64,000 nt of DNA from Motilimonas cestriensis (GCF_021295315.1 NZ_JAIMJA010000005.1:1-64000), one strand, 5' to 3'; shown: positions 7,273-17,667, counted from the stretch's first letter. Translations and numbers: made by a program. The notes: generated by a model from the sequence alone, not told the origin.

Positions 7273-8810
7273 AGCCCTAATAATTCCTCTAATTCATTTT
7301 TAACTATGGTGACATGAGGACCGTAAATGACTTGGACTCCGTTACCTTTAATGACAACAGCGATCGCCCCCGTTGTTTTTAATCCTGCTTCATCAACCTT
7401 CGCAGCATCATTTAGCGTTAGGCGCAATCGAGTTGCGCAGCAATCAACGTCTTTGATATTACGAGCATTACCAAGGTGCTTAACAATGGCGCTGGCGCGA
7501 GCAGTACCAGAAATATCGCTTGCTTCGGCCTGCTGCTCATCTTCACGCCCAAGGGTTTTGAGGTTGAATTTTGCAATGGTGAAGCGAAATACAAAATAGT
7601 AAAGGAAGAACCAAGCCGTACCAATAACCGGAACTGCCATCCAGTTCGTTTTAGCTTGACCTTGCAATACACCGAACAAAATGAAATCAATAAAGCCGCC
7701 TGAAAAGGTTTGGCCTATTGTTATTTCGAACATATGAGCAAGCATAAATGCGAAACCATCGAATATGGCGTGGATGATATACAGAACGGGGGCGACGAAT
7801 AAGAAAGAAAACTCCAATGGCTCTGTAATACCGGTCAGGAATGAAGTTAAAGCCGCTGATAGCATTAGGCCACCCACCCGTACTTTGTGCTCAGGTTTTG
7901 CACAATGGTAGATAGCAAGCGCAGCGCCCATTAGGCCAAACATCATCGTGATAAAACGCCCAGACATGAAGCGAGACGTACCGATAAAGTATTGCTGTAC
8001 AGATGGATCTGCTAACTGTGCAAAGAAAATTCGCTGCGTACCTTCAACCATTACACCGTTAACGACTTCTGAGCCGCCAAGCGCGGTTGTCCAAAAAGGA
8101 AGGTAGAAAATATGGTGTAGACCGAACAGGCCAAGCATGCGAAGGGTGAAACCATAAAGTAAGGTACCTATGTATCCTGTTGTTTCTATTAAGCCACCTA
8201 GTCCAAAGATACCCGATTGAATTTTTGGCCAAATCATGAACATCACAGCGCCCAAAATAATCGCAGAGAATGCTGAAACGATTGGAACAAAGCGTGAACC
8301 ACCGAAGAAACCAAGGAACTTTGGAAGTTCTATCTTGTTATATCGAGCGTGTAAAAAATTAGCCATGATACCTACGACTACACCACCAAATACCCCTGTA
8401 TCGAGAGTTTGAATGCCTAAGATCATACCCTGGCCAACCGCTCCTAAATTACCCGTTGCTAAACTACCTTGAAGCGACAACATCGAGCCAATCGTTGCAT
8501 TCATTACCAAATAAGCAAGTAAGGCGGCAAGCCCAACCGTGCCCTTATCCCCTTTTGCCAAGCCCACAGCAACGCCGACCGCGAATAGCACAGGAAGGTT
8601 ACCAAATACGATAGCGCCAGCTGCTGTCATAATGGTGAATATAGCTTGTAGGAACTCCAAATCCAAAAATGGATATGCGACGAGAGTATTAGGATTTGAT
8701 AATGCACCACCTATACCGAGTAATAGGCCAGCGGCGGGGAGAACAGCAATAGGAAGCATAAATGACTTCCCGAATTTTTGTGCAGTTTCAAAGAAAGTAG
8801 ACTTTGGCAT
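7269..8810 (-). CDS. PTS amino-sugar/glucose-family permease EIICB
   Basis: The protein has 513 residues. Residues 1-400 are a hydrophobic EIIC domain of the glucose/N-acetylglucosamine superfamily (opening [20 protein letters not shown]; the substrate-site type segment [12 protein letters not shown] lies near residue 330). About 420-513 is an EIIB domain whose phosphocysteine is Cys458 in CATRLRL. There is no EIIA domain, so a separate EIIA, usually Crr, must supply phosphate. NagE and PtsG are relatives, but linkage to nanE suggests ManNAc or a related hexosamine; this is inference. The gene follows the RpiR-type regulator after a 125-bp gap holding dyad sites and overlaps nanE. Confidence 0.9.
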   Translation of the reverse strand: MPKSTFFETAQKFGKSFMLPIAVLPAAGLLLGIGGALSNPNTLVAYPFLDLEFLQAIFTIMTAAGAIVFGNLPVLFAVGVAVGLAKGDKGTVGLAALLAYLVMNATIGSMLSLQGSLATGNLGAVGQGMILGIQTLDTGVFGGVVVGIMANFLHARYNKIELPKFLGFFGGSRFVPIVSAFSAIILGAVMFMIWPKIQSGIFGLGGLIETTGYIGTLLYGFTLRMLGLFGLHHIFYLPFWTTALGGSEVVNGVMVEGTQRIFFAQLADPSVQQYFIGTSRFMSGRFITMMFGLMGAALAIYHCAKPEHKVRVGGLMLSAALTSFLTGITEPLEFSFLFVAPVLYIIHAIFDGFAFMLAHMFEITIGQTFSGGFIDFILFGVLQGQAKTNWMAVPVIGTAWFFLYYFVFRFTIAKFNLKTLGREDEQQAEASDISGTARASAIVKHLGNARNIKDVDCCATRLRLTLNDAAKVDEAGLKTTGAIAVVIKGNGVQVIYGPHVTIVKNELEELLGL

Positions 8811-8839
8811 GGAAACTAAACTCCGTTAATTTGTTTTGT

Positions 8840-8856
8840 GTGGAGTATAATTCCAC
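8840..8856. promoter_or_regulatory. Candidate RpiR-type operator
   Basis: A 17-bp near-perfect dyad, GTGGAGTATAATTCCAC, lies 29 bp upstream of the PTS permease start and downstream of the regulator gene. The TGGA..TATA..TCCA form resembles operators of RpiR-family sugar regulators. The site would let the adjacent regulator control the permease-nanE transcript. Inference from position and symmetry. Confidence 0.55.
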
Positions 8857-8881
8857 TTGCTGGTGTATTAATCCATCACGA

Positions 8882-8895
8882 ATGAATTAATTCAT
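8882..8895. promoter_or_regulatory. Second palindrome in the regulator-permease gap
   Basis: A perfect 14-bp palindrome ATGAATTAATTCAT lies 26 bp from the first dyad. It could be a second protein site or part of an AT-rich promoter. Which protein binds it cannot be told from sequence. Confidence 0.35.
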
Positions 8896-8935
8896 GACAC
8901 TAATCACAGAATTACAAGGGGAGATGTAGGGGAAA

Positions 8936-9787
8936 TTACATGATAGATTGCGTTGTTTTAAGTTTACTGCTGCGCGCACCTTCAAGATCTGAGCGAACCA
9001 GCTCAGTATAAAGTAGATCAAGAACAAATATTTGAGCCACTTTTGTGCCAATAGAGTCGCCTTGTAACCAGTTCTCACGATTTCCGTTAACAAGTACTTT
9101 ATCTGCGTAATTACAAATAGTTGAACGTGAATTATGAGTTAGAGCAACGGTAAATGCGCCCATTTCTTTTGCTATTCGAAGTGCTTTGATCGTCTCTGGA
9201 GACTCTCCTGAGTGTGAAATAGCAATAACAACATCATCGGCACAAAGTAATGATGCTTTCATATACATAAAGTGATTATTTGCAATAGCATCTACGTTAT
9301 AGCCGATCCGCATCAGTTTATTCTTTGCTTCTTCTGCTGTTACGCCAGAGGAGCCCACGCCAAAGAAGGTGGTTGATGATGAGTGATTAATGGCGTCTGA
9401 GACTTGATGTAATATATCAAAATCTAATAGCGCACGAGTTTCGGAGAGTACTTGTTGTAACACCAGTTGGAGTTTTTCTCCAATAAGCTCCATATCATCT
9501 GTCAGGTCTATTTCGTTCGATAATAAGGCCGGTTGTGGTGTCTTATTCTTCGCCAGCGAGACCGCTAACAACATCTTAAATTCTTGAAAACCCGAATAGC
9601 CGATCTTTTTACAAAAACGTATTAAGCTGGCTTCGCCTACGCCAGATGAGTTAGCAAGCTCGGAGGTTGATAAATTGGTTACCTGTTGTGGATTTTCTAG
9701 AATAAAGTCAGCGACCCTTTGTGCCGATGCGGTTAGGCTATTTCTAACGCTTCGAATACTAGCCAAAACATCTTTAGTGTTTTCCAT
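8936..9787 (-). CDS. RpiR/MurR family transcriptional regulator with SIS domain
   Basis: The protein has 283 residues. Residues 1-77 form the RpiR-type winged HTH (LTASAQRVADFILENP, then SGVGEASLIRFCKKIGYSGF). About 125-255 is a SIS sugar-phosphate binding domain with GVGSSGVTAEEAKNKL, AISHSGESPETIKAL and the KVAQIFVLDLLYTEL helix. This family senses phosphosugars such as ManNAc-6-P (NanR of Vibrio) or MurNAc-6-P (MurR). It is the first gene of the minus-strand set regulator-permease-nanE, and its likely targets are the dyads at 8840-8895. Whether it represses or activates is not visible. Confidence 0.9.
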   Translation of the reverse strand: MENTKDVLASIRSVRNSLTASAQRVADFILENPQQVTNLSTSELANSSGVGEASLIRFCKKIGYSGFQEFKMLLAVSLAKNKTPQPALLSNEIDLTDDMELIGEKLQLVLQQVLSETRALLDFDILHQVSDAINHSSSTTFFGVGSSGVTAEEAKNKLMRIGYNVDAIANNHFMYMKASLLCADDVVIAISHSGESPETIKALRIAKEMGAFTVALTHNSRSTICNYADKVLVNGNRENWLQGDSIGTKVAQIFVLDLLYTELVRSDLEGARSSKLKTTQSIM

Positions 9788-9903
9788 TTTGTAGCCTTAA
9801 TCAATTTCTATTGGGTAGTACTTAGTCTCCAGGGAAGCTGAAGACCTTATTTTCTGTCGCTTCCGAAAGATGTCCTAGAGATGTTGTAAGCTTATTAATC
9901 TGG

Positions 9904-10296
9904 TTACTCAATCACCTCAACTGGCAACCCTTTAGCTTGCCAGCCCAGCATATCGCCTTCTAGGTGTGACACCTTTAACAACCCATTGCTCATTAACACG
10001 TCTTCAGCAATGGCGGCGCGGCGGCCTGAGCGGCAGTAAACCACTATCTCGGTATCTTTATCTAGGCTAGCTAACTGTTGGTCTAATTGGTCGTATGGGA
10101 TATTAATTGCGCCTTTAATATGACCTTGGGCAAATTCGGCAGGGGTGCGCACATCTAACAATTGCATTGGCTTTTCTGATTGCTGCCAAGCCACTAACTC
10201 GCTTTGGCTGACGACTGGCACGCTGTTTTTAGCCACAGTACTGTGGGTGAAAAGAATAATAAGTGTTAATAAGCAAGCATTTAATAAAGCTTTCAT
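9904..10296 (-). CDS. Periplasmic rhodanese-like sulfurtransferase
   Basis: The protein has 130 residues: signal peptide at residues 1-22, then one rhodanese domain with LLDVRTPAEFAQGHIKGAINIPY and the active-site loop CRSGRRA (Cys88 as sulfur acceptor). The six-residue loop is of the single-domain GlpE/PspE type. Secretion suggests a role like PspE, handling thiosulfate or other sulfur compounds in the periplasm. It is preceded by the cbiB-like gene on the same strand (28-bp gap), so the two may be co-transcribed with mtnN. Confidence 0.88.
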   Translation of the reverse strand: MKALLNACLLTLIILFTHSTVAKNSVPVVSQSELVAWQQSEKPMQLLDVRTPAEFAQGHIKGAINIPYDQLDQQLASLDKDTEIVVYCRSGRRAAIAEDVLMSNGLLKVSHLEGDMLGWQAKGLPVEVIE

Positions 10297-10324
10297 GAGT
10301 TAATCCTTGTAACCGCGTTGAGTG

Positions 10325-11293
10325 TTAGTAGCGGGGCTGCTGTATTAGCCACCAGCAAATATTCAGTACAACATAAACAATTATCCATAACCAAGCGGCG
10401 TGATTTAAACGTTGCTTTAATGGTGTTAAATGGCCTTGGCTAATGATGTCACCCGTGCCCATTAACGCAAAACGTACCTTGATGGTTTCATACATACGCG
10501 CGCCGCCAAGTTGTATTTTTAAGCTACTGGCTAAGGCTGAAATAACCAAGCCGGAGCTTAACATTGGCCAGCTGGCACCTTGGTGAAATAGGTTTTTTAA
10601 GGCGTAGCGGGTGTTGCCATAACAACTTAAGGTGAATGCGAGTAATAAACAGGGAATGAAGCTCACTGTTTGGTAAGCTTGTTGTGCGGCGATGCCAAAA
10701 TGGCGAAAACGTGTTTTTTTTCTGTTCCAATAAAAATTACACAGCTGTAATAGTCGGCAGGCCAGTGCGCCATAAATACCGGCAACGGCAAACCAAAAGA
10801 ACACCACAAACCAACGATGGGCTAAATGTAACGGCAGGCTTTCGGCGGCCGCTTTTTGCAGGCCTAACTGCGATAGGGCATCTACATCACGCAAAGTAAT
10901 AAGATCCAAGTTATTTCGTGCTTGGCTTTTGTCGGTTACAAGTAAAGACTGTCGGCTGTGGTCAAACGCGGTGACATAAGCGCGCCATTCAAATAAAAAC
11001 AGCAATAATAGAAAATCAAAAAATTCAGCAAATATCAGCACTTCTTTCAGTGCCACGACAAGGGCAAGACTGGGCAATATCACTAACATTAATGCGAGCA
11101 AGCCAGCGAGTTGTTGTTGCGAAAAACTATTGCTTGGATTGGCAACCTTGTTACCCAGTAATTGTAATATATGGCCAGCGCCTGTGGCGGGGTGGTAGCG
11201 TAGCGGCAGGGGAAAAAATAATGATGCCAATGCAGCTAATAACAGCATTAGCTGATTGGGCATCATTTGGTATAGCTCAAGTAAGCTAGGCAT
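10325..11293 (-). CDS. CbiB/CobD-like cobalamin biosynthesis family membrane protein
   Basis: The protein has 322 residues, strongly hydrophobic, with segments matching the adenosylcobinamide-phosphate synthase family: FFPLPLRYHP near residue 25, a central AAAESLPLHLAHRWFVVFFWFAVAGIYGALACRL block and a late GGARMYE motif. True CbiB attaches aminopropanol to cobyric acid. This copy is divergent and no other cobalamin genes are nearby; such paralogues next to mtnN are known in Vibrio-type genomes. The start overlaps the mtnN stop by one base (TAATG), indicating translational coupling. The exact reaction is uncertain. Confidence 0.75.
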   Translation of the reverse strand: MPSLLELYQMMPNQLMLLLAALASLFFPLPLRYHPATGAGHILQLLGNKVANPSNSFSQQQLAGLLALMLVILPSLALVVALKEVLIFAEFFDFLLLLFLFEWRAYVTAFDHSRQSLLVTDKSQARNNLDLITLRDVDALSQLGLQKAAAESLPLHLAHRWFVVFFWFAVAGIYGALACRLLQLCNFYWNRKKTRFRHFGIAAQQAYQTVSFIPCLLLAFTLSCYGNTRYALKNLFHQGASWPMLSSGLVISALASSLKIQLGGARMYETIKVRFALMGTGDIISQGHLTPLKQRLNHAAWLWIIVYVVLNICWWLIQQPRY

Positions 11294-11991
11294 TAGCCGA
11301 GACGCTTAACCATTTCCGCAATCATTAAGCTTGAGTGTTTCGCGGCTACCACTAGGTATTCATCAAATGATTGGCTTGATTCTTTACCAGCGATGTCAGA
11401 CAGCGAACGAATGATCACAAATGGCACGCTAAATTGATGACAAACCTGTGCAATGGCCGCGGCCTCCATTTCAACTGCCGCCATGGTGGGGAAGTTGTTA
11501 CGGGCGTATTCCACTTTTACTGGATCGGCCATAAAAGTATCGCCAGTACAAATTAAGCCTTCAATCACCTTTACCTGTTCATCAACGGCGGCAACCGAGT
11601 CTTTCGCTACTTGCACTAACTTCGCATCGGGTAAAAATGCTGCTGGCAGTTGTGGTACTTGGCCTATTTCATACCCAAAGGCGGTTACGTCAACATCGTG
11701 ATAACGCACTTCAGATGAGATCACCACATCGCCTACTTGTAGCGCTTGATCGTAACCGCCCGCAGAGCCGGTGTTAATCACAGTATCGGGTTGGTATAGC
11801 TCAAGTAATAAGCTAGTTGCTACCGCAGCAGCCACTTTACCTATGCCTGATTTAGTTAAAATTACTTCCACGCCGTGTAGTTTACCGCGGTAAAATTCAC
11901 AGCCTGCGATGGTTTTGGTTTCTACTTGTTCAAGTTGTGCGCGCAGTAGTTCAACTTCTTGTTCCATTGCGCCGATAATGCCTATTTTCAT
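11293..11991 (-). CDS. mtnN: 5'-methylthioadenosine/S-adenosylhomocysteine nucleosidase
   Basis: The protein has 232 residues, the normal length. MtnN removes adenine from methylthioadenosine, S-adenosylhomocysteine and 5'-deoxyadenosine, feeding methionine salvage and AI-2 production. The visible signatures are [16 protein letters not shown] with catalytic-type Glu12, [18 protein letters not shown] (purine/ribose site) and the late SLSDIAG with the catalytic Asp. The start is set at 11991; an upstream in-frame ATG at 12060 would add 23 residues derived from a repeat element. It heads a minus-strand unit with the cbiB-like gene. Confidence 0.95.
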   Translation of the reverse strand: MKIGIIGAMEQEVELLRAQLEQVETKTIAGCEFYRGKLHGVEVILTKSGIGKVAAAVATSLLLELYQPDTVINTGSAGGYDQALQVGDVVISSEVRYHDVDVTAFGYEIGQVPQLPAAFLPDAKLVQVAKDSVAAVDEQVKVIEGLICTGDTFMADPVKVEYARNNFPTMAAVEMEAAAIAQVCHQFSVPFVIIRSLSDIAGKESSQSFDEYLVVAAKHSSLMIAEMVKRLG

Positions 11992-12035
11992 CTTGATGAT
12001 TCTGCTATGTAAAATAATTAACTGGATATTAGCAT

Positions 12036-12310
12036 ATACCCAATAAACTTGAAGATGCATGTTTCAGAGCACTGCCATGTTTTCAATACTAGGCACGCTA
12101 ATGCAGGAATGTAGACACCTTTTAAATGAGCGTAACAACACTTTTTGATTTGAAATCAGGGAAACACGGCGGCGCTCCCAAAGGGCAAGTTTTACACGCG
12201 TTAATGCTGCGTTATTGATTTTAATAAGGGGAAAGCCATTACCTGCAATCAATGCCTTACCTAAACGCGTGTAAAATCTTGCTGAAATCAAGCATCTCTA
12301 GGTTGGGTAT
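12036..12310. repeat. MITE-like 275-bp repeat element
   Basis: The ends are inverted repeats: ATACCCAA..GATGC.TG.TTCAG at 12036-12067 and its complement at 12282-12310 (CTGAAATCAAGCATCTCTAG then GTTGGGTAT). Inside is a second inverted pair, AAGTTTTACACGCGTT near 12187 and AACGCGTGTAAAATCTT near 12263. No open frame of note is present. It fills most of the gap between the divergent mtnN and tyrS genes. A solo end of the same sequence occurs at 22320-22355. I recall similar ATACCCAA..GATGC palindromes between genes in marine gammaproteobacteria, so this is probably a dispersed non-autonomous element. Confidence 0.65.
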
Positions 12311-12477
12311 GAGCAAAATTGATAGAAACGCCATCCGCTTACAACAATCGCTTAAATGCGGCAGAAAAAGCCACGAAAAACCATAAACAAGCGGGGTTTG
12401 GCCTGTTTTTTGTCAGGTCAAATGTGTAAAATCGAGCCCCATTTTGGATTTAAGCAACTTAAAATACAGGTTTCGCG

Positions 12478-13758
12478 ATGACAGCAACAAATGAACTATT
12501 GAAAGACTTACAAGCCCGTGGGCTGATTGCACAGTGTACCGCTGATGAAGAATTAGCTGAGCACCTTTCAACAGGTTGTCGCACTTTGTATTGTGGCTTC
12601 GATCCCACTGCCGACAGCCTACACATAGGTAGCCTAGTACCACTATTGGTACTAAAGCGTTTTCAGCAGTTTGGCCATAAGCCATTAGCCCTAGTTGGCG
12701 GCGCAACGGGCTTAATTGGTGACCCAAGTTTTAAAGCAGCAGAGCGTCAGCTAAACACCACCGATGTAGTGGAAGGCTGGGTAGAAAAAATTAAAGCACA
12801 GGTCAGCGCCTTTGTTGATTTTAATGAATCAGAGAACGGCGCCGAGGTGGTTAACAACCTAGATTGGATCGGTAAGATTGATACCATCACCTTTATGCGT
12901 GACATAGGTAAATACTTCAGCGTTAACGCGATGATCCAAAAAGAGTCGGTTAAACAGCGCATTGAGCGTGAAGGTTCGGGTATCTCATACACTGAATTCA
13001 GTTACATGCTGTTGCAGTCGTATGACTTTGCGGCGCTAAACCGTGATAAGAACTGTACTTTGCAAATCGGCGGTTCAGATCAGTGGGGTAACATTACCGG
13101 CGGCACTGAATTAACTCGTCGCATGAACAAAAACCAGGTGTTTGGTTTAACGTTGCCATTGGTAACAAAATCAGACGGCACTAAGTTTGGTAAAACTGAG
13201 TCTGGCACCATTTGGTTAGATGAGAACAAAACTTCATCTTACTCTTTTTACCAGTTTTGGTTAGGCACGGCTGATGCTGACGTGTACAAGTTCCTACGTT
13301 ACTTTACTTTCTTAAGCATTGAAGAAATTGCAGCCATTGAAGAAAGTGATAAGGCGATTCAAGGTCGCCCTGAAGGCCAGCAAGTGCTTGCTCGTGAAGT
13401 CACCCGTTTAGTTCGCGGTGAAGAAGGCCTAGCCTCAGCTGAGCGTATTACTGGCGCCTTGTTCTCTGGCGATTTAACCTCACTGAGTGAGTCAGATTTA
13501 ACCCAACTTGCTTTAGATGGCTTGCCAATCACTGAAGTAGAAGGTGATTCACTTTCTCTGGTTGAGCTATTAACTTCTTCAGAGCTTGCTAAGTCAAACA
13601 AGATGGCACGTGAGTTTATCGGTAATGGCGCGGTATCGGTTAATGGTGAAAAAGTAGCTGATACTGAAGCTGTATGTAATAAAGCAGACGCTATGTACGG
13701 CAAATTTACCTTAATCAAGCGCGGTAAAAAACTATTTAACTTATACATCTGGAAGTAA
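12478..13758 (+). CDS. tyrS: Tyrosyl-tRNA synthetase
   Basis: The protein has 426 residues and is a class I aminoacyl-tRNA synthetase that charges tRNA-Tyr. The HIGH motif appears as HIGS (residues 49-52) after [22 protein letters not shown] gives the tyrosine/ATP site, and the KMSKS loop appears as KFGKT (236-240), all usual for bacterial TyrRS. A C-terminal S4 RNA-binding domain (about 360-423, [18 protein letters not shown]) completes the protein. It ends just before a strong terminator, so it is a single-gene transcript. Confidence 0.97.
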   Translation: MTATNELLKDLQARGLIAQCTADEELAEHLSTGCRTLYCGFDPTADSLHIGSLVPLLVLKRFQQFGHKPLALVGGATGLIGDPSFKAAERQLNTTDVVEGWVEKIKAQVSAFVDFNESENGAEVVNNLDWIGKIDTITFMRDIGKYFSVNAMIQKESVKQRIEREGSGISYTEFSYMLLQSYDFAALNRDKNCTLQIGGSDQWGNITGGTELTRRMNKNQVFGLTLPLVTKSDGTKFGKTESGTIWLDENKTSSYSFYQFWLGTADADVYKFLRYFTFLSIEEIAAIEESDKAIQGRPEGQQVLAREVTRLVRGEEGLASAERITGALFSGDLTSLSESDLTQLALDGLPITEVEGDSLSLVELLTSSELAKSNKMAREFIGNGAVSVNGEKVADTEAVCNKADAMYGKFTLIKRGKKLFNLYIWK

Positions 13759-13781
13759 TACTTGCCGGTAGATAAGTGAGT

Positions 13782-13810
13782 AAAAGGAGAAGCTAAGCTT
13801 CTCCTTTTTT
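13782..13810 (+). terminator. Rho-independent terminator of tyrS
   Basis: A 12-bp perfect stem AAAAGGAGAAGC / GCTTCTCCTTTT with a three-base loop, followed by further T residues, begins 23 bp after the tyrS stop. The stem also contains the only SD-like sequence near earlier possible starts of the next gene. Confidence 0.88.
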
Positions 13811-13832
13811 GTTTGTGAAATTGGAGCGAGCA

Positions 13833-14105
13833 GTGAGCAAACCCAGTTGCGAGCAAGTCCTTCAGGAAGTGATAGCTAAAGTAAAAGCAGAATTTCCGTT
13901 TCATGCGCCCGAGTCGAGCATTTGCAGCGACCATTGTGAGGTCTGCACTAAGAAGCTATTAGAGCTGGTGGAAATGGAGATTATTGGCTGGCAAACCCGC
14001 TTATACCAAGGTGATAAGCCTAACTTTGCCGAGTTAAATCAATTTGTTAAGTTATGTAAAAACGTGCGCCGAGCACTGGTGCGTAATGGCCTATTAGTTA
14101 AATAG
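13833..14105 (+). CDS. Small protein of unknown function with Cys/His cluster
   Basis: The protein has 90 residues from a GTG at 13833, chosen because GGAG lies six bases upstream; in-frame TTG 13809 and GTG 13815 fall within or beside the terminator. It is mostly helical and charged. A compact CSDHCEVC motif near residue 33 has three Cys and one His that could bind a metal. I do not recognise the family. It sits alone between the tyrS terminator and a convergent lipoprotein gene. Confidence 0.6.
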   Translation: MSKPSCEQVLQEVIAKVKAEFPFHAPESSICSDHCEVCTKKLLELVEMEIIGWQTRLYQGDKPNFAELNQFVKLCKNVRRALVRNGLLVK

Positions 14106-14117
14106 TCAAGTAATTAA

Positions 14118-14133
14118 GGGCTGTTATCAGCCC
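14118..14133. terminator. Weak hairpin between convergent genes
   Basis: The stem GGGCTG / CAGCCC with a TTAT loop lies in the 42-bp gap between the convergent genes ending at 14105 and 14148. It has no strong T run on either side, so termination is possible but weak. Confidence 0.3.
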
Positions 14134-14147
14134 ATGTTGTAAAAAGC

Positions 14148-14555
14148 TTACTGTTGAAACTCCGCCACTTGTTCTTTGTTTTCAGGATCAAGTAGAGGAT
14201 CTTGGTTAATGAGCTTAATCCGACGAATATCTTCTATGCGAAAAATAAGATTACCTGAGTCTTCGGCATCTTTGTAATCATGAACCCGATCATCATCACC
14301 CCAGTAACGCACTTGCTTCATTAACACAAAGCCACTGCTTAAACGGTTATTGCTTACCTGCTCGTATAGGGATTTAGCGACATTACCGTAGTAATAATAA
14401 GTTTCCATGCCATCATTTTCTTCTGGCACGTTAAATTGGGCAAACACCCAAACGCGCTCTTCACTGACATTACTAGTGGCGGCATCCACTTCTTCGGAAA
14501 AGCGGCAGCCTGAAAGTAGGGTGAATACACACAGTAATAGCACTTTTAGTTTCAT
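14148..14555 (-). CDS. Putative lipoprotein of unknown function
   Basis: The protein has 135 residues with a lipoprotein signal (MKLKVLLLCVFTLLSGC, lipidated Cys17). The mature part is acidic, with a tyrosine run (YYYYG near residue 53) and an acidic tail. No motif is recognised. It is monocistronic on the minus strand, convergent with the Cys-cluster gene. Likely envelope-located; function unknown. Confidence 0.7.
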   Translation of the reverse strand: MKLKVLLLCVFTLLSGCRFSEEVDAATSNVSEERVWVFAQFNVPEENDGMETYYYYGNVAKSLYEQVSNNRLSSGFVLMKQVRYWGDDDRVHDYKDAEDSGNLIFRIEDIRRIKLINQDPLLDPENKEQVAEFQQ

Positions 14556-14799
14556 TATTTATCCTTGGTAACGTTAATCCTGACATTATCAGCTAATTAG
14601 TCCGTAAAAGTCGATGATGTTCTTATGATATGTCAGGTCTTTTGGATAACAATTGTTGGTAACTTGACGCTGAGGAGGTGATAACACCCTTATCGCCCCT
14701 GCTCGGATTAACATCTAACACTTTAACTGCGTAATGTTACATATGAGAGGGGCGCAAGCAGGCTTGTTTACATACTGCGGTTATCACCAAGGAAATAGG

Positions 14800-15462
14800 T
14801 CACGCCACTGATGGTAACGTGGCTTGAAGTTCAAGGTAAATTTCAGTGAAGCCATTAACGCAGAACTGCACGCCCATACAAACCAACAAAAAGCCCATGA
14901 TCCGCGTAAAGGCATCAATCCCATTGGTGCCTAATAGTTTTAACGTTGGATACGCCATGCTTAATATAAACCAAGCAATCATGCTCATTCCGGCAAAGCC
15001 TAATATTGCGCCAATATAAACACTTGGTATATTAACGTCATTAGGAAGGCTGGCTATTTCGGCTGCGCCACTGATGATTAAGGCCATGGTGCCTGGACCA
15101 CACATGCTCGGAATGGTTAATGGTACAAAAGCAATAGATGAAGGGGTATCCGTTTCAACATTGCTCACCGGTTTTGGGAATAACATGCCAAAACCAATTG
15201 CGCCAATGATCAGGCCGCCACCTAATCTAAGGCTGGGTACCGAAATACTAAATATGTCGAGAATTGAAGAGCCGATAAACAAGGTGATCGATAGGGTAAA
15301 AAACAATATTAGGCTGGCAAGGCGAGCTTGCGAGGCAATATATTGTTTGGTACGCCCCTTACTTAAGCCAAGTAACAATGTGGCGGTGGTCGGCGGGTTG
15401 ACCATCGGCAGTAAAGCTAAAATGGTCAGCGATGCCACTCTAAAGATAGTTTCAAAATCCAT
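14800..15462 (-). CDS. MarC family (UPF0056) integral membrane protein
   Basis: The protein has 220 residues with six hydrophobic helices typical of MarC/YchE/YhgN proteins. The signature ALLPMVNPPTTATLLLGL near residue 17 and the central GGGLIIGAIGFGMLFPKP followed by VPLTIPSMCGPGTMALII match the family, in which NP and GPG turns are conserved. The molecular role of MarC proteins is not established. The gene stands alone, with about 240 bp of unassigned sequence between it and the lipoprotein gene downstream. Confidence 0.88.
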   Translation of the reverse strand: MDFETIFRVASLTILALLPMVNPPTTATLLLGLSKGRTKQYIASQARLASLILFFTLSITLFIGSSILDIFSISVPSLRLGGGLIIGAIGFGMLFPKPVSNVETDTPSSIAFVPLTIPSMCGPGTMALIISGAAEIASLPNDVNIPSVYIGAILGFAGMSMIAWFILSMAYPTLKLLGTNGIDAFTRIMGFLLVCMGVQFCVNGFTEIYLELQATLPSVA

Positions 15463-15557
15463 GGAAGATACTCAGGTTATAGTAGGGTCAATATTATTCA
15501 TCTGCATTCGAACGATGCCAAAACGCGATTAGTAGGGGATTGAAATAAGCGGGCTGA

Positions 15558-15643
15558 TTATTGCCACTCTTTGGTTGATTTGCAAGTGCCGTAATGATGT
15601 TGTAATTGCAAATAAAGAGCCTTACAAACTCACTTGGTGTTGG
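15558..15643 (-). pseudogene. Decayed duplicate of the 3' end of the neighbouring secreted-protein gene
   Basis: These 86 bases repeat the last 85 bases of the gene ending at 15671 with about 80-85% identity, including the stop codon (TTATTGCCACTCTTTGGTTG is identical in both). In the frame of the gene the duplicate has a Gln-to-stop change and a 4-base insertion, so it is not translatable. It looks like a tandem duplication of which only the tail survives. Confidence 0.75.
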
Positions 15644-15670
15644 CAAACCAGTTGACTGTACTAAATCTAG

Positions 15671-16081
15671 TTATTGCCACTCTTTGGTTGATTTACAAGT
15701 GCCGTAATATTGCTTAGCAAATAAAGAGCCTTGTAAACTCACGCGGTGACTGGAGTGAACGGAATTCAAATGGCGATCGATGGAGGTCACGAGCACTTCA
15801 CCGGTACTGGTTTCATCAATAAAGGCGGCGCCATTACCTTTGTAAACAAGTTTAACCTGTTTAATTGAGCCGTTGTCGGCAATGATAAATCCAGTCGGAC
15901 CTGTTGGGTCTATTTCAAATTTAAGCTTGAGTTCGTCGTTACTTAGGCCAAATTTATCGCTGTAACGGCTATAAGTGCAATCGATAATGGGATTAGCGCC
16001 GATGGCCGCGAAGACTTGAGAGCAGGGCAGGGCTGCGAGCATGATCAGGGTTTTGACAGAAAGTGATAACTTGCCTTTCAT
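15671..16081 (-). CDS. Small secreted protein of unknown function
   Basis: The protein has 136 residues with a signal peptide (MKGKLSLSVKTLIMLAALPC, cleavage probably after QVFA, residue 25). The mature part has two cysteines (35 and 129) that could form a disulfide, and predicted beta-rich segments. I do not recognise the family. A degraded copy of its 3' end lies just downstream at 15558-15643. It is separated from gltD by about 160 bp containing a tandem octamer repeat. Confidence 0.65.
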   Translation of the reverse strand: MKGKLSLSVKTLIMLAALPCSQVFAAIGANPIIDCTYSRYSDKFGLSNDELKLKFEIDPTGPTGFIIADNGSIKQVKLVYKGNGAAFIDETSTGEVLVTSIDRHLNSVHSSHRVSLQGSLFAKQYYGTCKSTKEWQ

Positions 16082-16158
16082 AAATTAATCTCGTTATTTC
16101 ATTTAACATCATCATATTGTAAGTGTGATGAACGTGAGCTGAACATATCACACCCGAT

Positions 16159-16195
16159 AGGCATCTAACACTTAAAAACTGGATGTTAGATGCCT
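16159..16195. repeat. Inverted repeat downstream of gltD
   Basis: Perfect 12-bp arms AGGCATCTAACA and TGTTAGATGCCT with a 13-base spacer, 48 bases beyond the gltD stop. It can form a hairpin in the gltBD transcript but has no T run, so it is more likely an mRNA-stabilising or weak termination element. Its right arm runs into the octamer tandem repeat. Confidence 0.6.
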
Positions 16196-16226
16196 AGATG
16201 CCTAGATGCCTAGATGCCTAGATGCG
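16187..16226. repeat. Tandem octamer repeat (TAGATGCC x5)
   Basis: Four exact copies of TAGATGCC and a fifth ending in G lie head to tail. The unit equals the end of the right arm of the adjacent inverted repeat, so the array appears to have grown by slippage from that hairpin. It is non-coding and lies 16 bp past the gltD stop. Confidence 0.9.
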
Positions 16227-16242
16227 GGTTAGAGGTTAATGG

Positions 16243-17667
<1,425 letters not shown>

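Noticed and set aside
8821-8935. Riboswitch in the regulator-permease gap
   Set aside because: The gap is short and dominated by simple dyads; no conserved riboswitch core is visible.
12064-12291. 75-codon minus-strand frame inside the MITE-like element
   Set aside because: It lies wholly in the repeat, has no start signal and crosses the inner inverted arms.
13359-13934. 191-codon minus-strand frame over the tyrS 3' end
   Set aside because: It overlaps tyrS and its terminator, with no start signal.
16187-16226. Short direct repeats as a possible CRISPR array
   Set aside because: Eight-base units without spacers are a simple tandem repeat; no cas genes are near.
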